Below, piece by piece: positions 14,201 to 35,428 of a DNA stretch of 64,000 bases. Both the position numbers and the translations under genes were made by a program. The notes under the pieces were generated by a model. The model was not told the origin of the DNA. It ran no database searches and worked only from the letters and a program-made list of their open reading frames with translations. Positions within the stretch are counted from its first letter, which is position 1. Each line of letters opens with the position of its first letter. This stretch comes from Dasyornis broadbenti (Eukaryota > Chordata > Aves > Passeriformes > Dasyornithidae). Location: contig VZRN01002950.1 of NCBI GenBank assembly GCA_013397935.1, forward strand, positions 605,252 to 669,251. The letters are read 5' to 3'.

Positions 14201-16624
14201 GGTGAATTCAAGTCTATGGGAAGAGATTAACTTACAAAGCCATGCAGTCCATGCCTTCTGGTGCTTTGGGTGAGACGTCAAGATCCCACAGGAACCTCTG
14301 TGTTCCTTCTCACATCACTGTGGCATGCACAGAGAGGGAGGTGCCCAGGAGCAAAGACCATTTAACATAATGACTCAGATGGGTGGTCAGCAGTTTAAAC
14401 CAGCCACTTGACGTTACTATAATGAGGATTCAGTTTAACAGTTATTCTGTATGCATGGAAATCCCTCCCATCCCCAGGAAATCACTTAAAAATAAAATGA
14501 ACCAAAATCAAATCATCTGTTTGAGAAGAAGGAGGTTATGGCTTGGAAAATGCATAAAATGGGTGGAGTGAAAATGCCCATGGGTGAGTAAAAATTATTT
14601 ATCATAGCAAGAGCATCAGGGAGCCTTGGAGCTTTATCTCAGGGATGACACAGCATAAAAAGAACTCCTGCAGAAATTAGCTGCAGTTCTGCTGAATCTA
14701 ACAGGAGAAGAATCCTTTTATAACTCTGAGATTAGACTAGTATGTTTTATATGCATTTTGAGCCACAGAAGTCTTGATTGAAAATTAATGGAAGTTATTT
14801 CCACGATGAGTAGCAGAACTATATCATATGCTACTTGTTCACCAGGCAATAAATACCTGTTCTATATTATCTACTCAATCCATTAAAAAATTCCCATCCA
14901 GCACCAATACCTTCTGATACATGCAGGAGCAATCCTCATCTTTTGACTACTACATCATTAGCTTCCTGAATCTTACAATGAAAACTAACTCATTGAAAAA
15001 TATTCTCAGGAACATGCCTGGCCTATAAAATCCTGAAACACAATCTTAATTTCTGTAAGGATTATGTATAGGCTTTAATCTTAGGTTATCTAAACATCTA
15101 TACATGTATTAAATCTATCAAGACATAACCTTTTTGCCATGTCCTGAATTCTTGAATTCTGCTCAGCTGTCCCAGATCTCCCATTACATTGTGTGCTGCA
15201 GGTCTAGGCATTTGTAGTCCTGACTGTAAGAATAATGCCTGAAATGCTCATGTACCCTGCTTGAGAAGTTATAACTTAAAAAAATCATATCTGCATATGC
15301 AAATAAAGGACCTGGTGATTCTGACTGGCTGTTTACATCACTTTATTTAAATCAGGCTGTATTAAATTCTGCATTCTATCCTACTGAAGGTCAGAGAATG
15401 GGTATCAGATCATTAGACAAAGATGACAGGATTGAAGCATCTTATTTCAGGTTAAGGATGCACACAACCCCTAGCTTTGTTTAAGTTTAAAAAGTTTTTT
15501 TAAAAAGATGAATGAAAGGCATATATATAAGTATTAGTATCTCACAGCTAAAGATCTGAGGATACAGAACTACTGGATGGGGTTACAGCTACTGTAGCCG
15601 TAAAGAAGGATGGCTGTGGAGTAATCTAAGGAGTGGTACATAGAGGACTCAGAATGAAAACAGGAGAAGAAAATTATATTTGCAGTAGTAGCAGACATGG
15701 CAATAAGGAAGAAATTATGAATTATATCAATGGTATTGCTGTTCAAAAAATATGTAAAAATAAGGGGAAAGAAACCAAGCATTTCTAATGATCTGCACCT
15801 GGAAAACAAGTGGAAGATAAATAGAAACTGTAATGAAAGGGACAGCTGGAGAGATGATAGATGATGGAGGTCAAGCCTCTGTGAGAACCAGCAATTTGAG
15901 AGAGTGAGAAATGAAAGAGTCAGAAATAGCTAAGACCTCTTTAGAAGTGCAGTGAAAGTATGTCAATATGTTAATTATTTCATCTATCGTCTGCTAGTTG
16001 TTCCTCAAACTATGCTTACAGAACTTGTCTATATCTAAAATTTGATTTGTATCTAACACTTAAATCACAGAAATTCAGTTGCCATGTCCTTTATTCCAGC
16101 CTAGTGCACTTCTGATCTTACTTTCAGTGTTACCTCTCACAGATCTCAGTTCTCCTCTCAAGTCTCCGGGCAGGCTCTAAGACAGCATTCCTCCATTGCC
16201 TGCTAATGTGGTTGCTCTCTTGTTGGTATTCAGACCAAAAATGTGATAATTACCATGAGTTCCTTTAGGCTGCTTAAGCTTCAGAGTCCCCTCAGTAAAA
16301 TAGCCTTTGAACCAGTCCTAAACCCACTTCATGATGTGTTTATTTTCAGCTGTTGAGATCCCCATTCTTTGTATGCTGGCCTGTTGATTCTCAGTTTTAC
16401 TCATCAATTTGGATTTTGCTGACCCTTTTCATACTATATTTTTGTGACATGACTCTTAACTTCACTGACTAATTGCTTCTACCATAAGGCTGCAACATTC
16501 GGTACTGTCTCCACAGCTCCAAGGTATTTCTTCTTTCAGCTCCTATAGATTTTTCAAAAATTGTTCAAAATCATTATTTGATGACTGACACAAGTTTATT
16601 TATTACTGAAGGCAACAGCCATGA
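5251..16624. other. Unclassified intron DNA, 11 kb
   Basis: The longest repeat-free stretch by eye. It contains a G9 run near 8943, a 14-bp tandem duplication (ttttcagataaa at 7556 and 7570), octamer palindromes near 8763 and 15292, a T16 run at 10750 and the hairpin at 13999. Open frames of 100-130 residues (for example 7357-6965 minus and 11748-11383 minus) show no domain. No exon recognised. Confidence 0.55.
13999..14032. repeat. Hairpin: 11-bp perfect stem, 12-nt loop
   Basis: aatatactgca at 13999-14009 pairs exactly with tgcagtatatt at 14022-14032. The stem does not extend far enough for an ordinary microRNA precursor. Confidence 0.9.
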
Positions 16625-16885
16625 TAGCTGGCCAGTCTCTCTCCTCACATCTGCACTGGGGTTCAGGTTAGACATTAGGGCTGAATTAAACCACCAGGAG
16701 TGTAATGCAGCACTGAAACAGCCTGTCCAGGGAAGCTGATGAATCTCAGTCCCTTAAGGTTTTCAAAACCAAGCTAGACAAAGCTAGAGCTGACCCTTGG
16801 CAGCAGCAGTCCTTGTTTGAGTGGGAGGATGGACTTCACAAACCCTCAGAAGTCCCTTCCAACCCTTGTTTCTGTATTTCTGCAC
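16625..16885 (+). mobile_element. CR1 LINE, 5'-truncated 3' end
   Basis: The plus strand follows the avian CR1 3' end in order: 'caggttagacattaggg', then 'cagcctgtccagggaagctg', then 'ttttcaaaaccaagctagac', a decayed 'ggatggacttcac' block, and finally 'agtcccttccaaccc' followed by the short terminal repeat region (tttctgtatttctg). This is the usual tail-only copy left by truncated reverse transcription. It is moderately diverged and non-coding. It gives the strand and points to a sauropsid, most likely avian, genome. Confidence 0.93.
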
Positions 16886-19800
16886 ATTTGTCCAATATTT
16901 CACTCCTGAACACTCTAACAATCTGTCTGTCTTAGATTTCTTCATCTTTAATATCTCCTCTCTTCCTGAGGCAGTATGTCATCAGCCCCAGACTTGACAT
17001 TTGAGAATCTGAACCCTGGCTCAATTTGTATTGAGATGTGTCTGGAACCAAACAAATGCAGAGAAACACTAAATCGTTGATGTCTGCCAAAAAAAAAGGG
17101 GCCAGGTAGCAGGACAGCAAAATGAAATACACACCCTCTCGGTGCACCAGCAGCAAGTGGCTGTTGCCCAGCACCAAGCACACAGATGCCATGTCCTCGG
17201 GCACAGGTAACTGATGCTTTTTCCTAAAGGCGTTCTCACCACTATCAGCCTTGAACAGCCATGCAAGGGCAACTTTTCTCTTCAGAAATGAAGGCTTTGA
17301 TAGTAACAGATCTCTGAAGGTGTTTTTTACTGTTACAGACAGTATCTAGATGTGTATCTACCAGTTGCTGGATTTCCATGTCAGCCCCTGTGAAATACAT
17401 CTTTTTATTCTGCTAGTCTACTGAGCAGGGCCCAAGTACCTTGTCTGTTGTGTTGGGGATATTCTGGTACTCATGAGCAACCAAATCTACAGTTCGATTG
17501 TACTGCTGCCCAGAAGGGGGGTGGTACTCTTAGGTATCTCCACAAGACTACTTCCTAATCCAAATTCCTCTGTGGCTGCTAAACTCCCACCTTACACCCC
17601 AATAAGATAAGGAAGTGAAAACATGACCCCAGATGACTGTGAGAACAGCTGTCTGCCACTCTGCCCTGTATCCAATGATCTTACCCATTTGTTCTTAAGT
17701 CAATGTTTTTATTTTCTGGATTTGATAAATCAGGGATTGATTTAAGAGGGGGAAATGAGGATAAAATGAACCCATAATACCTAGAGGATAATAAGTATTC
17801 TCTTACTGTGTGCATCTTTCCCTTCTACTTTGGAAGTGCTGCAGTGGATGGTGAGGGACAACAGGAGGTTAGCAAAGGACAGAAGGGATTTAGGAAGGAA
17901 ATTCAGGGACAGCTGAGGAAGCAGGAGTGAAGAGAGGAAATTCATCAAAGAAAAGAGATAAGAACATTAGACTGAGGGGATTTATTTCAGGGTATTAGGA
18001 AGGAAATATAAGAAGAAAGATCTCTAAAAAAGAACTTTATGCTAAAGTATTTTACAAATGGGGGAAATTTCCCTCTATTGACAGCAAATTCTTCCCCCTG
18101 GACCATCTACACACACACAGGTCTAGAAATGCACACCAGATTTTTGACCACAGAGCAATAGTAAATTCCAGTCTATTACAAGGATCCATGGTGACAGATT
18201 TCTGACCAGACTTCCAAACCACTGTAAAAATGTAATCTATCAAGAATTCTCGTAAGACAACTATATGTTTGTATCATGACTGTTGAAAATCTGCTTCGGG
18301 TACAATGAATAAAACTAGTAACACAATCCCCATCTCCTGATACAATTGTTATGATGGTTTTTGCATATTCTGGTGACTCCATTTTAGATCTTCTAGCCTT
18401 GCTTACAGTTGATATATAGAGCTGTACAGAAGAGTACAAAATGCTAATAGGAACTGGAGGAATAAGCTAAAATACACACCCCAATTCCTTATGAACAGAC
18501 TTGAGATGAAACAAGCTTTATACATGTTGCTATTACTTATTTCCTGTAGCTATTTGCCTCCATTGGAAACATACAGATGATAAATAATATTTGTCTCCTG
18601 GACCAAAAGGAAACCCAAAAGTAGAAAAAAAACTAGAGCTGCACTCTGTTGTGTTACATCTTGCACCAGTGACATTTCCTCACAACTTTCCTACTCAATG
18701 TACAGAAGAGGAGGTACTGGGGAGAGCTGCAATATAAGAATGTTTGTGTCTGTGGTATATATGCCAGGAATAAGTGATCCTGTTTTGTAGGACAGATCCT
18801 TCTTCTTGAGTGTTGACAGCTATTCACCCCTGTCTTACCAAAATGTTCTAAAACCAGACTTTGAATGTGTTATTTTTAGAATAGTCTGGAGCATCAGTCC
18901 CAAATTTCCAGAAAGGGCAATGATTTTGTTTGCCTGATTGAGTTTTCACCAAGCATTCTTGAAAAAGCCAGCCTGCACCCCAGAATTTCTTGCCACTTTT
19001 AAAAGTCCGTATTTCCACCAGGTGCAATGCATGATGTTATAAAAGAGATGTTATTGAGCAATTGCTACATGCTGAGAGACTGCAACAGATGCATATGTTC
19101 AAGATTAAGCTCAATCTCACCTTCCCTGTGGTTTGTAGAGAATTAAGGTAGCATCTCCATTATCCCTCATACAACACAAAGCCTTTGCTGCTGCCTCCCC
19201 ATGCAGCGGAGTACAACATCTTCCATTATACCACAGGGTTAAAGAATACCAGGTGTTCTGACAAAGCAGTGATTTCTGCTCCCATGTTGGAGAAAAATCA
19301 ACCATGCTACCACTGCAATTTTTGTCTCTGTGGTAGCTGGGCTTGGGCTCTTTCAGTATTGGAAGATTCTCTTGGAGTTGGACATGAAACACCATTTTAA
19401 ACTCAAACTCTGGAGTCTCCTCTGTGTGGTGTGTTCATCCACAGCAGGGGAAGGCAAACAATTGCTACAGGAGTGCTCTTCATGAACAGACCAGTGAGTT
19501 AAATCCATGCTAGCTGTGGATACAGCATCTCAGGATGCCAGAAGGCAAGGTAGCAAGTTCAAAACCAGCAACTGGTAAAAGAGGAAATGTTCAAATACCT
19601 AAAACCTGACCACTACAGAGATCAACATGCTCTAACAGAAGCAGTGCAAACCTATAGCACAGTGCACCAAGCTCCATCTGACAGCTCTGGAACCAACAGT
19701 CAATTGCACCGGGATTGAGCCTTCCCAGATTTTTCCTAAATTTGTGCCAACTACTTAATAGCACAAACTGCAGGGAATAGACTGAGGGAGGCCTGGTTTA

Positions 19801-20924
19801 TACTTAACAAATGATCAGCAAAATGTTCATGTTGGATAGAAGCATGCAAAACAAACAGGAAGAGCCTGTATCCCCAAAATGACAGTGCAATGGCAGTCCT
19901 TGGCTCTCAGTTGTACCAGTTAAATATCCATTAAATGAGACATTTTTTCTGAGCTAGGAAACTCATAAGGTATGCAGTGCTAAGAAATGCTTCTTACAGA
20001 AAGGTAGTGCTGGTGTACAAGGCACCACCCAGTTGTTTCAGGAAAAAATAAAGATAATATTTGAACAAAGTCTTTACTCAAATGGTTTGCCTGCTATATA
20101 CAGGAATGGACTACATCCAGTAATTGGGATGGATCAGTCTATTGATATTTATGGTGCTTATTCTACATGATAGATGCAGGGTCAAATAGCTGAACTAACT
20201 GTGGTCTCAGTCAATCTACTCAAGGATTGACATCCCATTACTTCTAGAGCTGTTCTGATGTAATACTGGTTCTCTTTCCAAAAGAAAAGAAAAATATATT
20301 AAAAGGTTTCCAGACAAGATTCCAGAGTATGAAGCACAAACCAATGTAAAATGGAGTCAGAATTCTTTTCATCTGCAACCCAAAAAAAGAGGAGTTTAAG
20401 CTAGAAAAGAAAATATACAATAACCTAACCACACCTGCCAAATTACCTTCGGTTCTTAATGAAATCAACTTGCAAAAGCACATGCTGTGCTGCAGTGATG
20501 AGATCTCAGAATCTTTCTCCTCCTAAACTGCTTACAAGCTTTTGCACTCGCACTGAGCAAACAGCATGGCAGAATCATGAAAACAGGATATAATAGTCTC
20601 TAAAAAACCACAGAATACTTCCTGGCCTAATGCACACTCCTTCAGTTCCAGTATGTGCTGTTTCATACATATGGTGAGGAATGATTTTAAAAAATCCTGT
20701 ATTGTTGCTCTGCTGCTTATAGGTATGGCTTTCAAATGGTTCAGTCAGTATTGTATTCATCCTGCTGACCAAATCTGAGTTTCATTCTGAGTTTTGCTCT
20801 CAGTCCAGGAAGAAATTGTATGAGGAAAAAAATTGTTTTTTATCAGCAGCTGTATAACTAACAAATCTTTCTGTAGTTCATGTCAGAAAAACATGCCCCC
20901 CTAACTCCTTTTTTGCTGAGAATA
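16886..20924. other. Unclassified intron DNA
   Basis: Contains a stop-to-stop open frame of about 140 codons on the minus strand (17350-16932) without a recognised family, and a purine-rich belt at 17740-18060. Nothing supported as a gene. Confidence 0.55.
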
Positions 20925-21020
20925 TTTGGGAAGTGATTTTGTCCATAATCTAAAATGAATTTCCTATCTGTAAATGTGGCCAACTGTACCTATGTCTCAG
21001 CCAGGACCCACGCTATTGTG
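20925..21020 (+). mobile_element. MIR-like SINE fragment
   Basis: 'aatttcctatctgtaaatgtgg' followed by 'aactgtacctatgtctcagcc' resembles the MIR 'tttcctcatctgtaaaatgggg...tagtacctacctcatag' segment. Preceding bases (aagtgattttgtccataatc) are compatible but weak. Confidence 0.45.
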
Positions 21021-23041
21021 GAATCCTCTACTCTCTGCAGATGGGGATAGGTTTCATCCTGTACTTCTTCAGACTGATTAATCAACCACAGAACAAAGCT
21101 GGTTGAAGTGCTTGTTGAAGTCAATTCAAAAGTTTTTGCTTAAGTCAGATCACAATCCAATGCTTTTTAGCATTTTTCATTGACCTTCAGTGAGTCAGAA
21201 AAAAAAAAAAAATAGTAAAGTTTTGACTGCATCAAAGAACCTGCAGCTCCAGATTAGAAAACCTAATCTTCACCAGACTCACGGTTCGCATCTGGAGTTA
21301 ACAGAGACCACAGCCGTAGGTCTCTGCTACAGAGACTACCCAGACTGGGGGAGTCTGATGTTTCAAGTTCTCAGACTAACTGAGTGTCCAGCCAGCCAGA
21401 AATTCTGGAAATACTGTAGGACCTGACCAGGGGTTACAGCTCTGGATGCCAGCCTCAAGTTTTTCAAACTCCACACCCCATCTCTTCAAGACTGAGCATG
21501 GAAGCTCACCTTCACCTTGGGTTCCTCTTGCCTTTCAGGGTAACTCCTACCGCTTGTCCTTCCCCAATAAAATGAGCCTTGAGCCTGACAACAGCTGAGG
21601 ATCCCAGTGCCTCCTACCACTCCCCCATGTGGTGTAGGAACACGTCTCTAGCTGGGGATGCTGCGTCTGCCCCACAGCTGTGGACTCTTGGAGCCTGTCT
21701 CAAGGCTCCCAACATCTTGGCTTGATAATGTAGGGCTCAGAGGCAGTGGGAGTCCCTGCATGGGCAGGACTTTCAGGGTCTCTGCTGTGGAGAGAGCAAG
21801 GAGGACTGCTCAACAGCCTGCTACAAACACAGAAAGAGTTCAATAGAAACCTAGAATTTGATATATGGTGAGTTCACTGAGCCAAAGTTATTTCAGAGAA
21901 AACACTTTAGCCGATCAGCATCTTTTGATAAAACTAAGCTTTGGCAACAGAAAAGGAGAGTTCCCAGAAGCTTCGGTAGGGAAAGCAATGTGAAGCTAAA
22001 CTATGATCAGTCTCACCCCAAGTACAAGGACAGTGCAATTACAGTGGAAACAGTTAAAGCCTAAGCTGATCAGAAAGGGGTTTTACAGGCTAATTATTGA
22101 CAGTAGGTTCACAGGTGGATGAGGACTGGATTGCTGTGCACATTTAGATGTCTCATCTCTGGAATCAGTTACTTCCCATCTAGGCTTTACAGTTATGAAC
22201 AAGTGAAATGAATGGGAAAAGCACTCCTTGACTTCAGCTAGCTCTGGTCTGGGCTCATGAGGAACATTTATTGCTGTATGACCTTACATCTCATGTAAGC
22301 CAGCACACGTGGATGATAGACTGTCTATGCCTAGGAGTTTGCACACACAAGGCCGTGGGTAGAACGTGTTGGGTACAACAGTGGTTTGCGCCAGACTGCT
22401 GTAATACGAATTAAAAGTAGGGTGGAAAAAAAAGGCCAATTATTTTAATAGCTTGCCCAAATGCCTCAATTGATCATACTAACTTTAGAAAGCAAAATGC
22501 AGTATGCACACCTGACAGGTTTGCTCCTCTGTCAGGTACATCATGTGCTCGTGATTCCTGTTTAATTTCCGTCTTTAAGAATACCTCAAACTGTGTTCCT
22601 TGTGGGTGTGGTGGAAAGTGGAGGCGGAGAGCCATTGTCTGAAGGAAAATACAATTACCCAACTTCTTTAACTGCTCAAACAGATGACAAGTGAACAGGC
22701 TTTCAATGCTCCCTACCAGCTCCAGTTTAAAACAAAACACTCTGCATTATACATTCAGTAACAGATCCCTAATCCCAAATTTCCTCTAGCAGAAGGGAGC
22801 CAGGGGAAAAAAAAAAAGAAGCCCCTTTTATTTTGCCCACATTTTTCATATTGCAAAGTGCTCTTTTATCTCATTGAACTCAGAAAAGAGACTTGCAGAC
22901 AGGATACTGTGCTGTGCTAACTGGGTTGCTACTAGAATATGAACAAAGGTCACAGAGGCAGGGGATAAGTGCGTGTTTGTGCACTTGTGGTCTTTGATGG
23001 GTGCCAATCATTCCTGCAGTTTGTTCAGTGCCTATGCATGT

Positions 23042-23073
23042 CACACACACACAACTCACATACACACACACAC
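23042..23073. repeat. Imperfect (CA)n microsatellite
   Basis: (CA)6 is followed by an interrupted 'actcacat' and a second (AC) run, about 32 bp in total. Confidence 0.9.
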
Positions 23074-23270
23074 TTTCTTCTAATCTGCTCTCTTCCAGGG
23101 CTAAAAGCTGACAAGCATGTGGTAATGCTCCAGGTTAAAGATAAATCATAATGAGGATGAGAGTGTGTAAGTGTGAATATACTCATTTATATATTGAAAC
23201 CTGCATGTTCAACAGCAAGTTAAAATACGAGCATGCTTTGGGGAGATTTAATTTCCTTTATCCTTTCATC

Positions 23271-23296
23271 TTTTTTTTTTTTTTTTTTTTTTTTTT
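23271..23296. repeat. Poly(T) run, T26
   Basis: Twenty-six consecutive T. No retroposon was recognised on either side. Confidence 0.97.
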
Positions 23297-24137
23297 CCAT
23301 GAGTACAAGGTCCTCTGGGTTGTTTTCTTCTCACAGCAATATGCCAGCCAATCAGAAGAATAATAGATGAGTGTCAGCAGGTTAGCACAGTCCTTCTTAA
23401 TCACAGAGTCCTGGAAAGTTTGATTAATGCTTTAAAACTTTTTTCTTGGTACTTCTGTTTAATAAATGGAAATAATTTCCCTCCCATTTTGCTATTTTTA
23501 ATATAACTACCTCCAAAATCTAGTGGGCCAGTATTCCAGATTATTCTAACTGCATTTCACTGAAGATATTCCATGGCCTTGTCTCTGTTCATTTGTACAC
23601 AATGGCAGAAGTACTCAGTGTGATACAGCAGCAGCTTAACGCCATTTCCACTGCAATCAATAGCAAAATTCCTAAATACTGGAGCTGATAAACAATTAGG
23701 CCACTATTGAAAATTTTAGAAAAAATATTGATTAGGTGGACTTGAGGTTTGGTGTTGGTGAGTTTGGCTTTGTTCATGTCAGGGAAACTGCCCTTGTTAT
23801 CATCAAAGCTGAACTTGAACCAACTTCAGTCCGCTTCTGTCTCTGCCTCCGATTTAGGTTCTCCGTAGTGCTGTTCTGATATTCTGGTAATGATTTCTGT
23901 AGACTAGTCAGTAGCTGAGGACAGCCAGGTCACCCAATATCACAGTCTGTTCTTTGAAAAGTCTGAAAATAAGGTATTCCAAGTAGAAGATGCTGTTCTC
24001 AAGTATTACCTTCTTTAAATTCACTTGGGGGAGCCTAAATCTCTGCTTCTACAGACACCTTGCACAAGTGCATCTCTTTTATGCCCCAGACAGGGATATG
24101 TGACTTTTCACAGATTTCAAGTGTGTGATTAAAATTC

Positions 24138-24585
24138 ACAGTTCCATGGATTTTCAGGCCAGAGAGGCTGTTGCATCCATCTAATCAGAGCTAATGCATA
24201 GCATGGATCAGGAAACGATCTGCAACTACTTCCTGCTTCAAGTCCAGCATCTGAAGTTGAATTAGGATCTTGCTTTTTAGAAAAGCACACCACAATTTAA
24301 GATGAAGTTTAATTCTTTCAGGGGAAAAACTCACTAGAGCTTTGGGTGGCTTGTTCCAATTAGTAACTTCATCCAGTGATCAAACAGGCCTAGTATTTCT
24401 ACATTTAATCTACCTAAAGCTTACAACTATTAGTTTCCAATCAGCTTTTTGTACCCAAGACTGTAATATCCTCCGTTACCACATGCCTATCCTCCTTATC
24501 AGTATTTACCTATGTGATTAACCTATGTCTTAGCCTTCTCTTTAATAAAGTAAGTCCCCTGAGTCTTATAAAACATGATCTCTGT
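24138..24585 (-). mobile_element. Ancient CR1-type LINE 3' region
   Basis: The plus strand reads as the reverse complement of an old CR1 3' region of the type abundant in turtles. In order it has 'ccatggattttcaggccaga', 'tcctgcttcaagtccagcat', 'cttgttccaattagtaactt', 'agcttacaactattagtttc', then 'ttagccttctctttaataaa' and 'cctgagtcttataa'. All landmarks are in the expected order and spacing over about 450 bp. Divergence is far higher than in the two typical avian copies, which fits an insertion older than the bird radiation. Subfamily not determined. Confidence 0.8.
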
Positions 24586-34475
<9,890 letters not shown>

Positions 34476-34575
34476 GATTTCCATACCCGTAAAATACGGA
34501 TAATAACACTTAGTTACTTACCTTGCAAGGGCTGTAGAAGGATTAACTGATTAATCTTTAAAAAGAATGTTGGAA
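34476..34575 (+). mobile_element. MIR SINE fragment, 3' half
   Basis: 'tttccatacccgtaaaatac' and 'ggataataacacttagttac' are followed by 'ttaccttgcaagggctgtag' and 'aaggattaactgattaatc'. This is the MIR 3' half in order (tttccccatctgtaaaatggggataata, then tacctacctcatagggttg, then gaggattaaatgagttaat). Good collinearity over about 100 bp. Confidence 0.8.
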
Positions 34576-34800
34576 AGGGATATAAATCCTATCCAAGTTT
34601 TACATATTACAACCAGGAAAACTGCATTTTAAATACAATCTGGAAAGAAAGCTCTAGATAATTTCTTATTATTAGCTTCCATTTCATTTCCCAGTTCTTT
34701 TAGAACACAGATTTCTGCTCTCCAATGATGCACATCTTATACTGCTCTTAGCTGCACTGGAAAGAACTTTGTTACTGAGCATCCTACTTACAGAAACCAA

Positions 34801-34942
34801 TAATTGCCCTTAATTACTCAGTCTTCTCATTGAGGAGATGTTTATTTTTCTATAGCAATTGTTATCCCTAATTACTGCATTTAAAATAAACAGAGACTTA
34901 TATCAAGTGACAGGCAAATTATATGGTATCAATTTATAATTG
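34801..34942. promoter_or_regulatory. Cluster of TAATTA/TAATTG sites, possible conserved enhancer
   Basis: TAATTG at 34801, TAATTA at 34811 and 34869, and TAATTG at 34937 fall within 142 bp, close to a MIR fragment. This texture is typical of homeodomain-bound conserved noncoding elements but is also expected now and then in AT-rich DNA. Confidence 0.25.
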
Positions 34943-35217
34943 CATAATGGGAAAAGGAGGTATAGGAGAAATCTAGAAATCTGAATGGATGAGGATGGAG
35001 CTACCCGGTTGGTAATGAAATAATTTGACCATGGACTCTTCTACAGAGAGATTCTAGTGCTTCAAGGCTGTTCTGAGGGTTCATGCAATAACAGTTTCTA
35101 AACTGCATAAACTGTAATTATGGTAGGACTAAAGCCAGTGTTCAAATGCTCAGTAGGAAGGAGAGGTTCATCAGTGCTGAGATCCACATGCCTCAACTCA
35201 GAGTGCAGGAAAGCTGC

Positions 35218-35248
35218 ACAGTAAATCGCTACAGCTCAGATTTACTGT
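35218..35248. repeat. Hairpin: 10-bp perfect stem, 11-nt loop
   Basis: acagtaaatc at 35218-35227 pairs exactly with gatttactgt at 35239-35248. Only scattered pairing continues outside the stem. Confidence 0.85.
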
Positions 35249-35396
35249 CCTGAGCTATGAGCACTGTCAGATGTCTGCTGGCTTGGTCAGCCAGAGGGAC
35301 ACACTCCTAAGCTCAGAGATTGACGAGAACAATGCATCAGCTCAGATGTGACTGGCTCCACATGCCTGATATTAGGGAACAAGAGACACAAACATG

Positions 35397-35428
<32 letters not shown>
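35397..35428. repeat. Compound microsatellite (TA)11(CA)5
   Basis: Eleven TA units run straight into five CA units. Likely length-polymorphic. Confidence 0.95.

Larger units (their letters stand above)
21021..24137. other. Unclassified intron DNA
   Basis: Includes a GC-richer patch at 21440-21850 with a plus-strand acceptor-like 'ttcctcttgcctttcag' and an AATAAA at about 21568. Also holds the (CA)n and T26 simple repeats. No coding exon recognised. Confidence 0.55.

Noticed and set aside
16932..17350. Stop-to-stop open frame of about 140 codons on the minus strand with protein-like composition
   Set aside because: No known family, no convincing splice sites, and several frames of this length are expected by chance in 64 kb over six frames.
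17740..18060. Purine-rich belt as a diverged CR1
   Set aside because: No ordered CR1 landmarks could be followed through it.
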